A DNA stretch of 64,000 bases from an uncultured Bacilli bacterium. GTDB lineage: Bacteria; Bacillota_I; Bacilli_A; RF39; UBA660. Below are positions 36,952 to 45,157 of this stretch, in pieces. Under the pieces are notes generated by a model. It worked only from the letters and a program-made list of their open reading frames with translations, was not told where the DNA came from and did no database searches. Numbering within the stretch: the first letter of the stretch is position 1; every line of letters starts with the position of its first letter. The position numbers were made by a program, and so were the translations under genes. The DNA lies in assembly GCA_934097015.1 (NCBI GenBank), contig CAKONF010000002.1, forward strand, positions 13,845-77,844, written 5' to 3'.

Positions 36952-37728
36952 TTATGAACCTGCACTTGTATATTTTTTTATGCCTTTTTTAAATAAATAT
37001 AGAGATGGTATAAGATATAATAAAACTAATAGAGGTGTAAAACAATATAATTTATTATTACTTTTACCTACTAAATATAGTAAAGGATAATAATTTATAC
37101 AGGCATATGGAATAAGATAAGTAAATATAAATCTAAAATACTTATTAAATATTCCTATTGGATATTGTGCTACATGTTTTCCACCGTCTGTAAATAAATT
37201 TCTAACTTCTAAACCTTGTACTGTAATAAAACAATAAGAAGCCATAATTAAGAATATAGAAAAGAATATAAAACTAGAAGACAATAACATTAAAATTAGA
37301 GTTATTAATTTTAAAATATTAAAATTTATATTTAAATTTATTAAAGATATAAATAGTATTACAATAGCTTGTATTATTCTTGATATTTTAACAAAGTCTA
37401 TTTCTGATGCAATACTTTGTATTAATATACTTTGTGGTCTTAGAAGTATTCTATCAAAAGTTCCATTTATGATTAAATTATCAAATTGATCTATTCCTCT
37501 TGCGAAAACTTCATTCATACTAAAACCGAATTGTACTATACTGAAGCATAATAATACTTCATATAAAGTAAATCCTTTTATGTTATTAAATTTGGTAAAT
37601 AAAGCAATAATTATAAAATAATATGTAAAAACTACAAATATTTGTGATATAAATCCTATTATGAATGATTTTTTATATTCTAATAAAGATGTTAAATGCA
37701 TTTTAAATAAACTAAAATATATTTTCAT
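36952..37728 (-). CDS. ABC-2 type exporter permease, second subunit
   Basis: A 258-residue permease with about six TM segments, matching the ABC-2 (DUF990-like) type that acts as a pair. Family-like features are the cytosolic stretch ARGIDQFDNLIINGTFDRIL after TM2 and FTYLIPYACINYYPLLYL near the C-terminus. Its start overlaps the stop of the previous permease, so both are made together. It would form a heterodimer with the 37728-38534 product, driven by the 38531-39514 ATPase. Substrate is unknown. Confidence 0.87.
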   Translation of the reverse strand: MKIYFSLFKMHLTSLLEYKKSFIIGFISQIFVVFTYYFIIIALFTKFNNIKGFTLYEVLLCFSIVQFGFSMNEVFARGIDQFDNLIINGTFDRILLRPQSILIQSIASEIDFVKISRIIQAIVILFISLINLNINFNILKLITLILMLLSSSFIFFSIFLIMASYCFITVQGLEVRNLFTDGGKHVAQYPIGIFNKYFRFIFTYLIPYACINYYPLLYLVGKSNNKLYCFTPLLVLLYLIPSLYLFKKGIKKYTSAGS

Positions 37729-38534
37729 TATCCACCCTGTACTATTACTTTCTTTGATATATTATTTGTTAATTTATTGCCTATTATTAATAAAACTATT
37801 AACCATATTATTGCACCTATTAAATTTGTTAAAATATTTGTTATATTAAAATTTCCTGAATATATTCTAAATGGTAAATCAGCTATATATCTAAATGGTA
37901 ATAAATTTGATATAATTCTTAAAAATTTAGGAAAGAATGCTATTGGTATTGTTCCACCTGCAAATATTTCTCCTATTACCATAAATAAAGTAATTATTCC
38001 TTTTTCATCTAAAGTATAAAATATTAATAAATGATAAATCATTGTAAATGCATTAATTAATAAACTAGATAGTATCATAAATATTAAAAATAGTATAAAC
38101 GATCTAATTGAATTTGGTGATGTTAAATTATAAGGCTTTGGTAAGAAGAATGCTATTAGAATAACTAATGGACTTCTTAGAATTACTGCTGATAATCTTT
38201 CACCGTACATTGATGAAAACCATTTTTTATAAAAATTTATTGGTCTTATAAATTCATAGGATATGTTACCATTTTTTATTAAGTTTATTAAATTTTTATC
38301 TTTGTACCAAGTATATACTAATGCAAAGAAAGCTTGATTTAACCATAAATAATTTATCAATTCATTTAAATTCATGGGTAATTTTGTATTATTTGTTGAA
38401 GAATAAAATGCTAGATAGACTGAAATAAATACAAATCCAAAAAAGAATTGAGTACATATTCCAGCTATTGCTGCTTTTCTATATTGTATACTATTTATAA
38501 ATCTTAATTTGAATAAAGATATATATGTTTTCAT
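37728..38534 (-). CDS. ABC-2 type exporter permease, first subunit
   Basis: A 268-residue inner-membrane permease with about six TM segments. It shares the layout of its neighbour: TM pair, KNLINLIKNGNISYEFIRPIN cytosolic loop, then further TMs, with NLLPFRYIADLPFRIYSG near the end. The 4-nt overlap with the ATPase gene (ATGA type) and the shared base with the next permease show a translationally coupled operon. Substrate is unknown. Confidence 0.87.
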   Translation of the reverse strand: MKTYISLFKLRFINSIQYRKAAIAGICTQFFFGFVFISVYLAFYSSTNNTKLPMNLNELINYLWLNQAFFALVYTWYKDKNLINLIKNGNISYEFIRPINFYKKWFSSMYGERLSAVILRSPLVILIAFFLPKPYNLTSPNSIRSFILFLIFMILSSLLINAFTMIYHLLIFYTLDEKGIITLFMVIGEIFAGGTIPIAFFPKFLRIISNLLPFRYIADLPFRIYSGNFNITNILTNLIGAIIWLIVLLIIGNKLTNNISKKVIVQGG

Positions 38535-39514
38535 ACTTCACAATCTTTATATAATTTTAATATTATATTATCTATATTTTCATTTTCTATTTCTATATCT
38601 TTTATATCTATTAAATTAGATAAATATTTTAAGAAGTTAGATATGGATAAAAAGTTTGTATCTAATATAAAATTATATCCATAATCTTTTTTTGTTTGTT
38701 TTATTATTCCTTTTTTATTTAATTTATTAAGTTTGTTTTTTGTAATTATTTGTATTTCTTTTGTATTATCATATTTCTCTTTTAATTTTTTTATATTTCC
38801 ATCATATAATATTCGTCCTTTTCCAATAAGTATAATTCTTTTTGCAAGTGCTTCGATATCACTCATATCGTGCGTTGTTAATATAATAGTTGTATTCATT
38901 TCCTTATTGATTTTTTTGATAAAATTTCTTACATTTATTTTACTTTCGGCATCAAGTCCTATAGTAGGTTCATCTAAAAACAATATGGATGGTTTATGAA
39001 TAAGTGAAGCAGCAATTTCACAGCGCATCCTTTGACCTAGACTAAGTTGTCTAACAGGAATATTAACTATATTTTTCAAGTCTAATAATTCTATTAGTTG
39101 TTCCTTAGTTTTATTAAATTCAGATTCATCTAATTTATATATATCTTTTAATAAATCAAATGTATCTAATGCAGGAATATCCCACCATAACTGGCTTCGT
39201 TGTCCAAATACTACACCGATATTACTAACATATTTGATTCTGTCTTTAGATGGTGATAATCCGTTAATGTTAATAGTACCTTCGTCTGGTGTAAGTATTC
39301 CGCTAAGCATTTTTATAGTAGTACTCTTACCTGCTCCATTAGGTCCAATGTATCCAATAATTTCCCCTTTTTCTATTTCAAAAGAGACATCTTTGACTGC
39401 TTCTATATAGATGTAATTTCTTTTGAAAAATGATTTTAAAGATGCTTTTAATCCAGATTGACGTTTGGCAACTTTAAAAGTTTTTGATATGTGGTTTACA
39501 TTGATGAATGACAT
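38531..39514 (-). CDS. ABC transporter ATP-binding protein
   Basis: A 327-residue NatA/CcmA-type ATPase. Walker A is GYIGPNGAGKSTTIKMLSG, the Q-loop is GVVFGQRSQLWWDIPALD, the signature is VRQLSLGQRMRCEIAASL and Walker B is SILFLDEPTIGLDAESK, followed by the H-loop TTHDMSDIEALA. A ~90-residue C-terminal extension follows. It energises the two ABC-2 permeases directly downstream. A terminator-like hairpin lies in its leader. The XRE regulator gene is the next upstream gene. Confidence 0.95.
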   Translation of the reverse strand: MSFINVNHISKTFKVAKRQSGLKASLKSFFKRNYIYIEAVKDVSFEIEKGEIIGYIGPNGAGKSTTIKMLSGILTPDEGTININGLSPSKDRIKYVSNIGVVFGQRSQLWWDIPALDTFDLLKDIYKLDESEFNKTKEQLIELLDLKNIVNIPVRQLSLGQRMRCEIAASLIHKPSILFLDEPTIGLDAESKINVRNFIKKINKEMNTTIILTTHDMSDIEALAKRIILIGKGRILYDGNIKKLKEKYDNTKEIQIITKNKLNKLNKKGIIKQTKKDYGYNFILDTNFLSISNFLKYLSNLIDIKDIEIENENIDNIILKLYKDCEV

Positions 39515-39535
39515 TTTTATCTACACTCCTTTCAA

Positions 39536-39583
39536 CGCAAAAAAACACATTATATTTTCACATGAATTTGAGTAATATGTGTT
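39536..39583 (-). promoter_or_regulatory. Terminator-like hairpin in the exporter leader (candidate attenuator)
   Basis: AACACATATTA (minus 39583-39573) can pair with TATAATGTGTT (39554-39544), followed by TTTTTGCG. It sits after the promoter and before the SD of the ATPase gene. A second AACACATA-like copy just upstream (minus 39595-39584) could compete for pairing. Confidence 0.5.
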
Positions 39584-39617
39584 TATATATGTGTTCTTTC
39601 ACAAATGTCAATTTAAT

Positions 39618-39645
39618 ATTATCATTTGATTGTTAACCTTGTCAA
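39618..39645 (-). promoter_or_regulatory. Promoter of the ABC exporter operon
   Basis: TTGACA (plus tgtcaa at 39640-39645) lies 16 bp from GATAAT (plus attatc at 39618-39623). This is a near-consensus sigma-A promoter about 100 nt ahead of the ATPase gene. Confidence 0.65.
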
Positions 39646-39683
39646 TCTATTTTTGATATTTTATGCTTATAAATTTTATTTAC

Positions 39684-40259
39684 TTATTCAACAAATTTAC
39701 AATTTCCATCATGTTCATTAAAATAATCTTCTATATGTGCTTTTGCTTTGTTTGCGTCACTTTCATTTTCTACATCTGTATGATTTGATATAAAAGCATC
39801 TCCACCAGAATATATAATTTGAAAATTTTTATTATATTCTATTTCGTATAAATATTTTTCTTTATCTAATTCACATGATAGAGAATATTTTCCTATTACT
39901 TTATTGTCTTTAGAATTTACTCTATCAATATTAAATGCTATGAAAGCAATAACGAATATTACAAAAAGAATAATAATTGATATTCCAATTATTTTTAGTA
40001 TTTTAATTGTTAAACCAGCTAATTTTTCAGTATTACTTACTTTTTCTACTAAAATATTATTTACGTTGTTATTAGTTAATTCATCCAAACTAATATTAAA
40101 TATATTGGAAAGGTTTTTTGCTTGATTTATATCTGGGGTAGTTTCTTCTAATTCCCATTTAGATATTGTTTGTCTTGTGACACCTACTTTTTCAGCAAGT
40201 TCTTCTTGTGATAAATTATTTTGTTTTCTTAATTCTGTTATTTTGTTCCCTAAATTCAT
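39684..40259 (-). CDS. XRE-family regulator with a membrane segment
   Basis: A 191-residue protein. Residues 1-60 are an XRE helix-turn-helix (ITELRKQNNLSQEELAEKVG, TRQTISKWELEETTPDINQA). One TM segment follows (about 87-110, IIGISIIILFVIFVIAFIAFN), then an extracytoplasmic tail of ~75 residues with two Cys (SLSCELDKEKYLYEIEYN, GNCKF) that may form a disulfide. Such membrane-tethered XRE proteins often control neighbouring envelope or export genes, here plausibly the exporter operon downstream. Ribosome site GGAAGGAGAAAAATATA-ATG. Confidence 0.85.
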   Translation of the reverse strand: MNLGNKITELRKQNNLSQEELAEKVGVTRQTISKWELEETTPDINQAKNLSNIFNISLDELTNNNVNNILVEKVSNTEKLAGLTIKILKIIGISIIILFVIFVIAFIAFNIDRVNSKDNKVIGKYSLSCELDKEKYLYEIEYNKNFQIIYSGGDAFISNHTDVENESDANKAKAHIEDYFNEHDGNCKFVE

Positions 40260-40351
40260 TATATTTTTCTCCTTCCAAGAAAAAGTATAATATTATTATA
40301 GTTTGAATTCTACCAATATTCTATGGAAATTACGCACTTAATTTTAACATA

Positions 40352-41110
40352 TTAAATATTGATTGTTTTTTTTAGTGTACGAATATTATTCTTTTCTAAC
40401 ATTAAACCCGTTAAATAAAAATATGCTAATTGAGTTTCTGCATTTAAATCAATATCTTTATTTTCTAAAAATTTTGAAATTAATATAACTTGCTTTTTGT
40501 CTAATAAATCTTTACTATTAAGTTGTTCTTTTATTTTAACGTTTCTTGGTAAGTATCCATTTTTACCATTTAAAGTGCATTCCGCAAAATTTTCATATTC
40601 AGTTGAAAATGGTACCGCTTGTTCAAGGATACAAGGTACTAATTGATGAGTATAATTTTCACTATTTATATCCAATTCTAAATATGTCATTTTATTATCT
40701 ATATATACTGTAGCAGTCTTTAGATTATTTCCACTTATTCTATCATAAATTAATGGTACTACCATGGACTCTCCGAAAGGTATAACATCACCTTCTTTAT
40801 TTCGATTAATTCTTATTATTCCCCATTTTAGTTTACAATTATTTATTTTATATTCATTTTTTATAATATTGTAGTATCTACTTTCTGATGCGTTTGCATC
40901 ATTTATTGAATATTCTATATCTGCTACTAAATTACATACAGCAAAGTGGTCATTGCCTAAATTTATCATACATTCGTATTCCTTTGTTAATTTTTTATTA
41001 TTTTCATCTTTTAGGAGATATGCATAATGTTCGTTAATTTCCATATTTTTTTCTCTGTTTATAATTATATTTGGCACTAATTCTTTTTTTATTTCAATTT
41101 TATTTGTCAT
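40352..41110 (-). CDS. Hypothetical protein with WG-repeat-like segment
   Basis: A 252-residue soluble protein. The middle part resembles a degenerate WG repeat: CKLKWGIIRINRNKEGDVIP, then VPLIYDRISGNN, with KTATVYIDNKM after it, like the W-G-x-I...P-x-Y-D-x-I pattern. The C-terminal part has ECTLNGKNGYLPRN. WG-repeat proteins have various roles and no catalytic site is visible. The start is unremarkable. The assignment is a resemblance only. Confidence 0.5.
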   Translation of the reverse strand: MTNKIEIKKELVPNIIINREKNMEINEHYAYLLKDENNKKLTKEYECMINLGNDHFAVCNLVADIEYSINDANASESRYYNIIKNEYKINNCKLKWGIIRINRNKEGDVIPFGESMVVPLIYDRISGNNLKTATVYIDNKMTYLELDINSENYTHQLVPCILEQAVPFSTEYENFAECTLNGKNGYLPRNVKIKEQLNSKDLLDKKQVILISKFLENKDIDLNAETQLAYFYLTGLMLEKNNIRTLKKTINI

Positions 41111-41199
41111 ATAAATTCTCCTTGCAAAAATATTATAACATATTTAGATAATAAGATATTATATTAATTAACTATTACTAAATATATTTTTTATTTTAA

Positions 41200-42128
41200 T
41201 TAATTGTGTTTTTTAATATTTTTGTTATTTATTAATTCTAATTTTAAAGAGTCATATACTTTAGTTTCAACTTTTGATTTTTCTTTAAGTTTTTCAAATT
41301 CTTTTTCTAAAAGTATAAATTCTTCTTTTGCACTCATTGAATGATCTGATATACATAATTTTCCTATAAAGTTAGAAAACATAAATCTATAAATAAAGGC
41401 ACATAATTTTTTCTTATTTATACAGTTTTCATATTCACCTTCAGGAAGTATTTCATAACCTAGTTTTCTTAAAACGTCATATCCTTCTATAATTGCATCC
41501 ATAATTAATAAAGAATATTCTTTATCATGTTTTAATAGTTTTAAATTACCATCTACTTTATAGCTTGCAAATACAAGTGGAAGAACTGCACAGGCATGCG
41601 TTTTAAGGTAATCATTCATCTTATTTTCTATTATTACTTTTATTTTTGTTTCTTTAAATATATATTTTATAAATTCATTACTTATATCTTTACCATCTGT
41701 TCTTCCAATTTCTATTTTATTTAGACAAATTGAATTTATATAGCCATCATATTTTTTTCCAGCAGCCATAAAAAATGCAAATAATACGTTTTTATTTTTT
41801 AAACTCATATATTTTTCTACAGATATATTGTTGCCTACAAATACTATATTTTTGCTATCATTATTTTCTATGATTGGAATAATATTATCTAGAGATGAAA
41901 ATCTTGAAACTATAAATATAACATCATAAATATCATTTTTTTCTAATTTGTCTATTATATTAAAATAATCAATTGTTTGTTTTCCTAATTTATGATTTAT
42001 TATAAGTCCATTATTTTTTAAATTTTCATAAGTTTTATTCCTTGCTAAAATTGTTATATAATTTCCGCTTTTTAAAGATGTGCTAAGTTTGAACCTACTA
42101 TTCCCGCACCAATTATTAATATTCTCAT
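41200..42128 (-). pseudogene. Ketopantoate reductase-like oxidoreductase, frameshifted
   Basis: ATG at 42128 opens MRILIIGAGIVGSNLAHL, the GxGxxG dinucleotide-binding start of an ApbA/PanE-type reductase, and then stops. A net -1 shift after SNLA continues the same protein as TSLKSGNYITILARNKTYEN, VIFIVSRFSSLDN and on into the long frame (MSLKNKNVLFAFFMAAGKK) to the stop at 41200. The C-terminal domain has THACAVLPLVFASYK, the region of the catalytic Lys/Glu helix in the family. The whole would be ~309 residues, the normal length. A reinitiated product from 41808 would lack the cofactor domain. Confidence 0.75.
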
Positions 42129-42188
42129 TTATATCAATCCTTTCTTTAATTTATTAATTATATAATTCTCAATTAAATTGTAATTTTT

Positions 42189-42764
42189 TTATTTTATATA
42201 ATTACATTTTTTATCTTTGAATGAGCATTTTACATTAGGTTTATCTACGATATTATTATCTACTTTAAATGGTGAAGATAAGTAAATATAATTGTCATCT
42301 ACATTATCTATCAGAATATGTAACCTACTAATGTTAGGTGTATTTTCGAAATTAAAATTTATGCTTTCTTTTTCAACATCTAAATCATTTATTGAATATT
42401 TCTCTATAGTTTCTTCTTTACCAATGCAATGTATATAAATTACGTTATCTTTTATGTATAAATTAGAACCATCATCAACTGTATCACAATTTTTTATATT
42501 TTTTAAAATATAATAATTATCTTTATTTTTTAATAATATATTGAGATGACTCCAAGAACTTATGTTATCATAGTACCTAGAAATTATATAATTTTTGTTA
42601 TTATATTCTAATTTTTTTATAATTTTTTCATCATTAAAAAATGTATATTTTTCTAAATTAGATAGTGAACTTTTATAATCAAAAAGTTTAATAAGTTGGT
42701 ACGTTGTAAAACTAAATAATGAAATTAATATTATAATTGATATTATTAAAAAATTTTTTTTCAT
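42189..42764 (-). CDS. Membrane-anchored or secreted hypothetical protein
   Basis: A 191-residue protein with an N-terminal hydrophobic anchor (residues 5-26, LIISIIILISLFSFTTYQLI) followed by a predicted extracytoplasmic beta-rich domain with repeated Tyr-Tyr-Ile/Asn patterns (YYDNISSWSHLNILLK, NYYILKNIKNCDTVDDGSN) and several Cys. There is no lipobox. It precedes the reductase-like pseudogene. Family and function are not recognised. Confidence 0.55.
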   Translation of the reverse strand: MKKNFLIISIIILISLFSFTTYQLIKLFDYKSSLSNLEKYTFFNDEKIIKKLEYNNKNYIISRYYDNISSWSHLNILLKNKDNYYILKNIKNCDTVDDGSNLYIKDNVIYIHCIGKEETIEKYSINDLDVEKESINFNFENTPNISRLHILIDNVDDNYIYLSSPFKVDNNIVDKPNVKCSFKDKKCNYIK

Positions 42765-42795
42765 AATTGTATCTTTCTTTCAAATTAGTATTTTT

Positions 42796-43539
42796 CTAAC
42801 TAAACAATATTGGTATATTACCATATATTATTATTCTAAATATTCCTATTATAACTAAATGTAATGGGTAATATAAATAGAAGACCCATTTCATCCAACT
42901 AATTTTACCTTTTTCTCCATTATAAATATTTAGTAATGGATATGCTAAAACAACTGCTAATGTAATTAATCCATAAGTTTTGCTAACAAATAAATATGAA
43001 ATAATTGCATAAATTAAAATCCAAAAACTCATACTTATTATTTGTTTTTTAAAATTTCCTCTACTTTTATACATAGATAAAATTGTCATTACTGCTATAC
43101 AACTCCAATCAGATGGAAAAGTTATAATATTTATTAAAATAATTAGTATCCATTTTTGCCACTCTTTTAAATTAGTTTTGTAATTCATAATATAAAGCCC
43201 AACTACTGACCAAGCAAGAGACCACATAATACTTGTTTGATTAAAAATATTTCCAGTACTAAATGGTATATAGTTTATTCCAAAAGCAAAACAATATGCA
43301 AAATGAGATATTATCGCAAATGTAAATAATCTTAAAATATATTTTTTTAAATTTTTAGTATAGTAAAATCCTTCACAAATAAAGAAAAACATAATGGGTG
43401 CTGTTAATCTTCCAGTTATATGTAAAACGTTTGAAATTATATTATTAGGCATTCCTGGATAAATTAAATCTGCGATGTGATCAATTGTCATTGCTACAAT
43501 CGCTATTAATTTTAAATGATTAGAATTTAACTTTTTCAT
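42796..43539 (-). CDS. TraX-family membrane protein
   Basis: A 247-residue polytopic protein with the TraX-type start LNSNHLKLIAIVAMTIDHIA, then ITGRLTAPIMFFFICEGFYYT and FTFAIISHFAYCFAFG, and about eight TM segments; YYPLHLVIIGIFRII closes it. TraX acetylates F pilin, but the family is widespread on chromosomes of pilus-less Firmicutes, where its acyl substrate is unknown. I start at ATG 43539 (GGGGGATATA ahead). A ~95-bp copy of the GNAT gene's upstream region lies just upstream. Confidence 0.85.
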   Translation of the reverse strand: MKKLNSNHLKLIAIVAMTIDHIADLIYPGMPNNIISNVLHITGRLTAPIMFFFICEGFYYTKNLKKYILRLFTFAIISHFAYCFAFGINYIPFSTGNIFNQTSIMWSLAWSVVGLYIMNYKTNLKEWQKWILIILINIITFPSDWSCIAVMTILSMYKSRGNFKKQIISMSFWILIYAIISYLFVSKTYGLITLAVVLAYPLLNIYNGEKGKISWMKWVFYLYYPLHLVIIGIFRIIIYGNIPILFS

Positions 43540-43584
43540 TATATCCCCCAATCTAACAAATTATTATCTATCTTTTTATAAATA

Positions 43585-43680
43585 ATAACAATGATTTGAA
43601 AAGATTTTCATATATTTATTATAGCATATTTACCTTTGAATTTAATATTTGAAATATAAAGTTTAAGATACAATTATCTT
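43585..43680. repeat. ~95-bp direct repeat, copy 1
   Basis: From ATAACAATGATTTGAAAAG to GATACAATTATCTT this matches 44252-44345 apart from one substitution and one T indel. It contains a minus-strand TATAAT (in ATGCTATAATAATATATG), so it is probably the promoter region of the TraX-like gene. Confidence 0.92.
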
Positions 43681-43707
43681 TTGTATAATAAACTAATAAA
43701 TCGAAAT

Positions 43708-44214
43708 TTAAAGTTCTATCCAATATCTTTGTATTAATACACCGCCATCTATTATTTCATTTTCTAGCACGCCACCATTTTTAATTATTGTTTTTGCAGA
43801 ACATACATTATCTTTATTACAACACATCAAAACTTTTTTTATTCCTAATTTATTGCATTCTTCTAATGCTAGTGAAATCATTTTTGTACCCATTCCTTTA
43901 TTTCTTTCACTGGGTCTAATTCCATCTCCTATATGACCACCACTAATCATTAGTTTCTCATTTAAATAATGTCGTATATTAACAGCACCCACAAATATAT
44001 TTCTATTTGTATCCAAGCAAAAATAGGTAGAATCAGGGACATATTTTCCATTAGGTTCTTTGAGTTCTAAATTTTCTATATATTCATCAATATTATGATA
44101 ATCACTTTTTCTAATAGACCATGGTATAATTTTTTCATTTGAGTTAGTCCATTCGTCCATCATTTCGTTTAATTGAGAAATATACTTTTTTTCCATTTTT
44201 ACAAGTTTTAACAT
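43708..44214 (-). CDS. GNAT-family N-acetyltransferase
   Basis: A 168-residue acetyltransferase of the GNAT fold. The acetyl-CoA site is in IRPSERNKGMGTKMISLAL (the R-x-x-G-x-G/A region, about 112-130), with the preceding strand GGHIGDGI and the later KVLMCCNKDNVCSAKTIIKN. The N-terminal part has ISQLNEMMDEWTNS. The substrate is unknown. It is flanked by two near-identical ~95-bp repeats, the nearer of which is its own upstream region. Confidence 0.88.
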   Translation of the reverse strand: MLKLVKMEKKYISQLNEMMDEWTNSNEKIIPWSIRKSDYHNIDEYIENLELKEPNGKYVPDSTYFCLDTNRNIFVGAVNIRHYLNEKLMISGGHIGDGIRPSERNKGMGTKMISLALEECNKLGIKKVLMCCNKDNVCSAKTIIKNGGVLENEIIDGGVLIQRYWIEL

Positions 44215-44251
44215 TGTATCATCTCACTTTCAGTTCACTTTTTTATCAATC

Positions 44252-44345
44252 ATAACAATAATTTGAAAAGATTTTCATATATTATTATAGCATATTTACC
44301 TTTGAATTTAATATTTGAAATATAAAGTTTAAGATACAATTATCT
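44252..44345. repeat. ~95-bp direct repeat, copy 2
   Basis: This is the second copy of the 43585-43680 sequence. It ends 38 nt before the GNAT start codon on the minus strand and holds the same TATAAT. The two copies are 667 bp apart and bracket the GNAT gene exactly. Confidence 0.92.
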
Positions 44346-44477
44346 TATTTTTTTAGATAGTTTTAGTTAAATAAAAATCCACTAGTTTAACTAGTGGTAT
44401 TTTACAAAGCCCTATAAGGGCTATCGCTGGCAGCTACCATTTGGTAGCTTTTTGATTTGCCAATCGCCTTTGTCACT

Positions 44478-44961
44478 CTAACAACCCTTAAAAGGGTCTT
44501 CGTATTCTCTTACACTTCTTTTATCTTGTATCATATCTTCTGTTTCTTGCTCTCTTATATATTTTTTTATTGTATTTTTATTTAATCCTACCGTACTCAC
44601 ATAATATCCTCTAGCCCAAAATGTTCTTTGTCCATACTTGTATTTTAAATTCGCATGATTTTCAAATATCATCAATGCACTTTTTTCCCTTTAGATATCC
44701 CATAAATTGTGATACACTAAGTTTAGGCGGAATCTTTAAAAGCATATGTATGTGGTCAACGCATGCATGAGCTTCTATGATATCCACCTCTTTATATTCA
44801 CATAATCTTCTTAGAATTATTCCTATATCTCGGCGAAGTTTACCATATATGGCTTTTCTTCTAAACTTTGGGATAAATACTATGTGATAAAGACAATTAT
44901 ATTTAGTATGAGATAATTGACTTTCGTCAATATCTCTGCTCTTTGTTTTTGATTTCAACAT
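44478..44961 (-). pseudogene. IS200-type transposase TnpA, frameshifted
   Basis: From ATG 44961 (AGGAGGAGATTTTT ahead) the Y1 transposase reads NCLYHIVFIPKFRRKAIYG, with the metal-binding HIHMLL in ACVDHIHMLLKIPP. The frame breaks at GGGAAAAAAG (about 44685): one extra A relative to the expected KGKSALMIF. The rest continues in the next frame as MIFENHANLKYKYG, TFWARGYYVSTVGLN with the catalytic Tyr, and a Glu/Arg-rich tail to 44478. Full length would be about 160 residues, as usual. Either the element is inactive or the A-run is a sequencing error. Confidence 0.9.
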
Positions 44962-45034
44962 AAAAATCTCCTCCTGTTTTTTATATTTGATCGGCAAATC
45001 ATAGTATATTATAACAGAAGGAGATTTTTATGTT
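44957..45034 (-). promoter_or_regulatory. 22-bp inverted repeat that would sequester the tnpA ribosome site
   Basis: Plus-strand AACATAAAAATCTCC continuing TCCTGTT (44957-44978) is the reverse complement of the arm at 45013-45034 (AACAGAAGGAGATTTTTATG and TT) with one mismatch, which would be G:U in RNA. The hairpin covers the whole SD and ATG of tnpA. A 5'-leader hairpin that blocks translation is known for IS200. Confidence 0.85.
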
Positions 45035-45157
45035 TTCTGATGGGCGGAGCTCTTTTCTATTCACACCTGCATAGCAGGTGGTTTTAATGTTTGACCTTTA
45101 ATGGTCAAACATAATAAAAAAGAATATTTTTTAGTTGTATAATATTCTTTTTTCTAA

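Larger units (their letters stand above)
44378..45085 (-). mobile_element. IS200-type insertion sequence (IS200/IS605 family)
   Basis: About 0.7 kb with a TnpA-type transposase and subterminal hairpins, no inverted-repeat termini. Hairpins at one side are CCACTAG/CTAGTGG (44379-44397), AGCCCTATAAGGGCT (44408-44422) and AGCTACC/GGTAGCT (44432-44449). At the other side are CACCTGCATAGCAGGTG (45064-45080) and GTTTGACC/GGTCAAAC (45089-45110). TnpA Y1 enzymes recognise such subterminal hairpins. The exact ends cannot be fixed without an empty site. Confidence 0.85.

Noticed and set aside
45018..45038. A plus-strand SD-ATG next to the IS200 element
   Set aside because: It is the mirror arm of the tnpA leader hairpin and opens only a very short frame.
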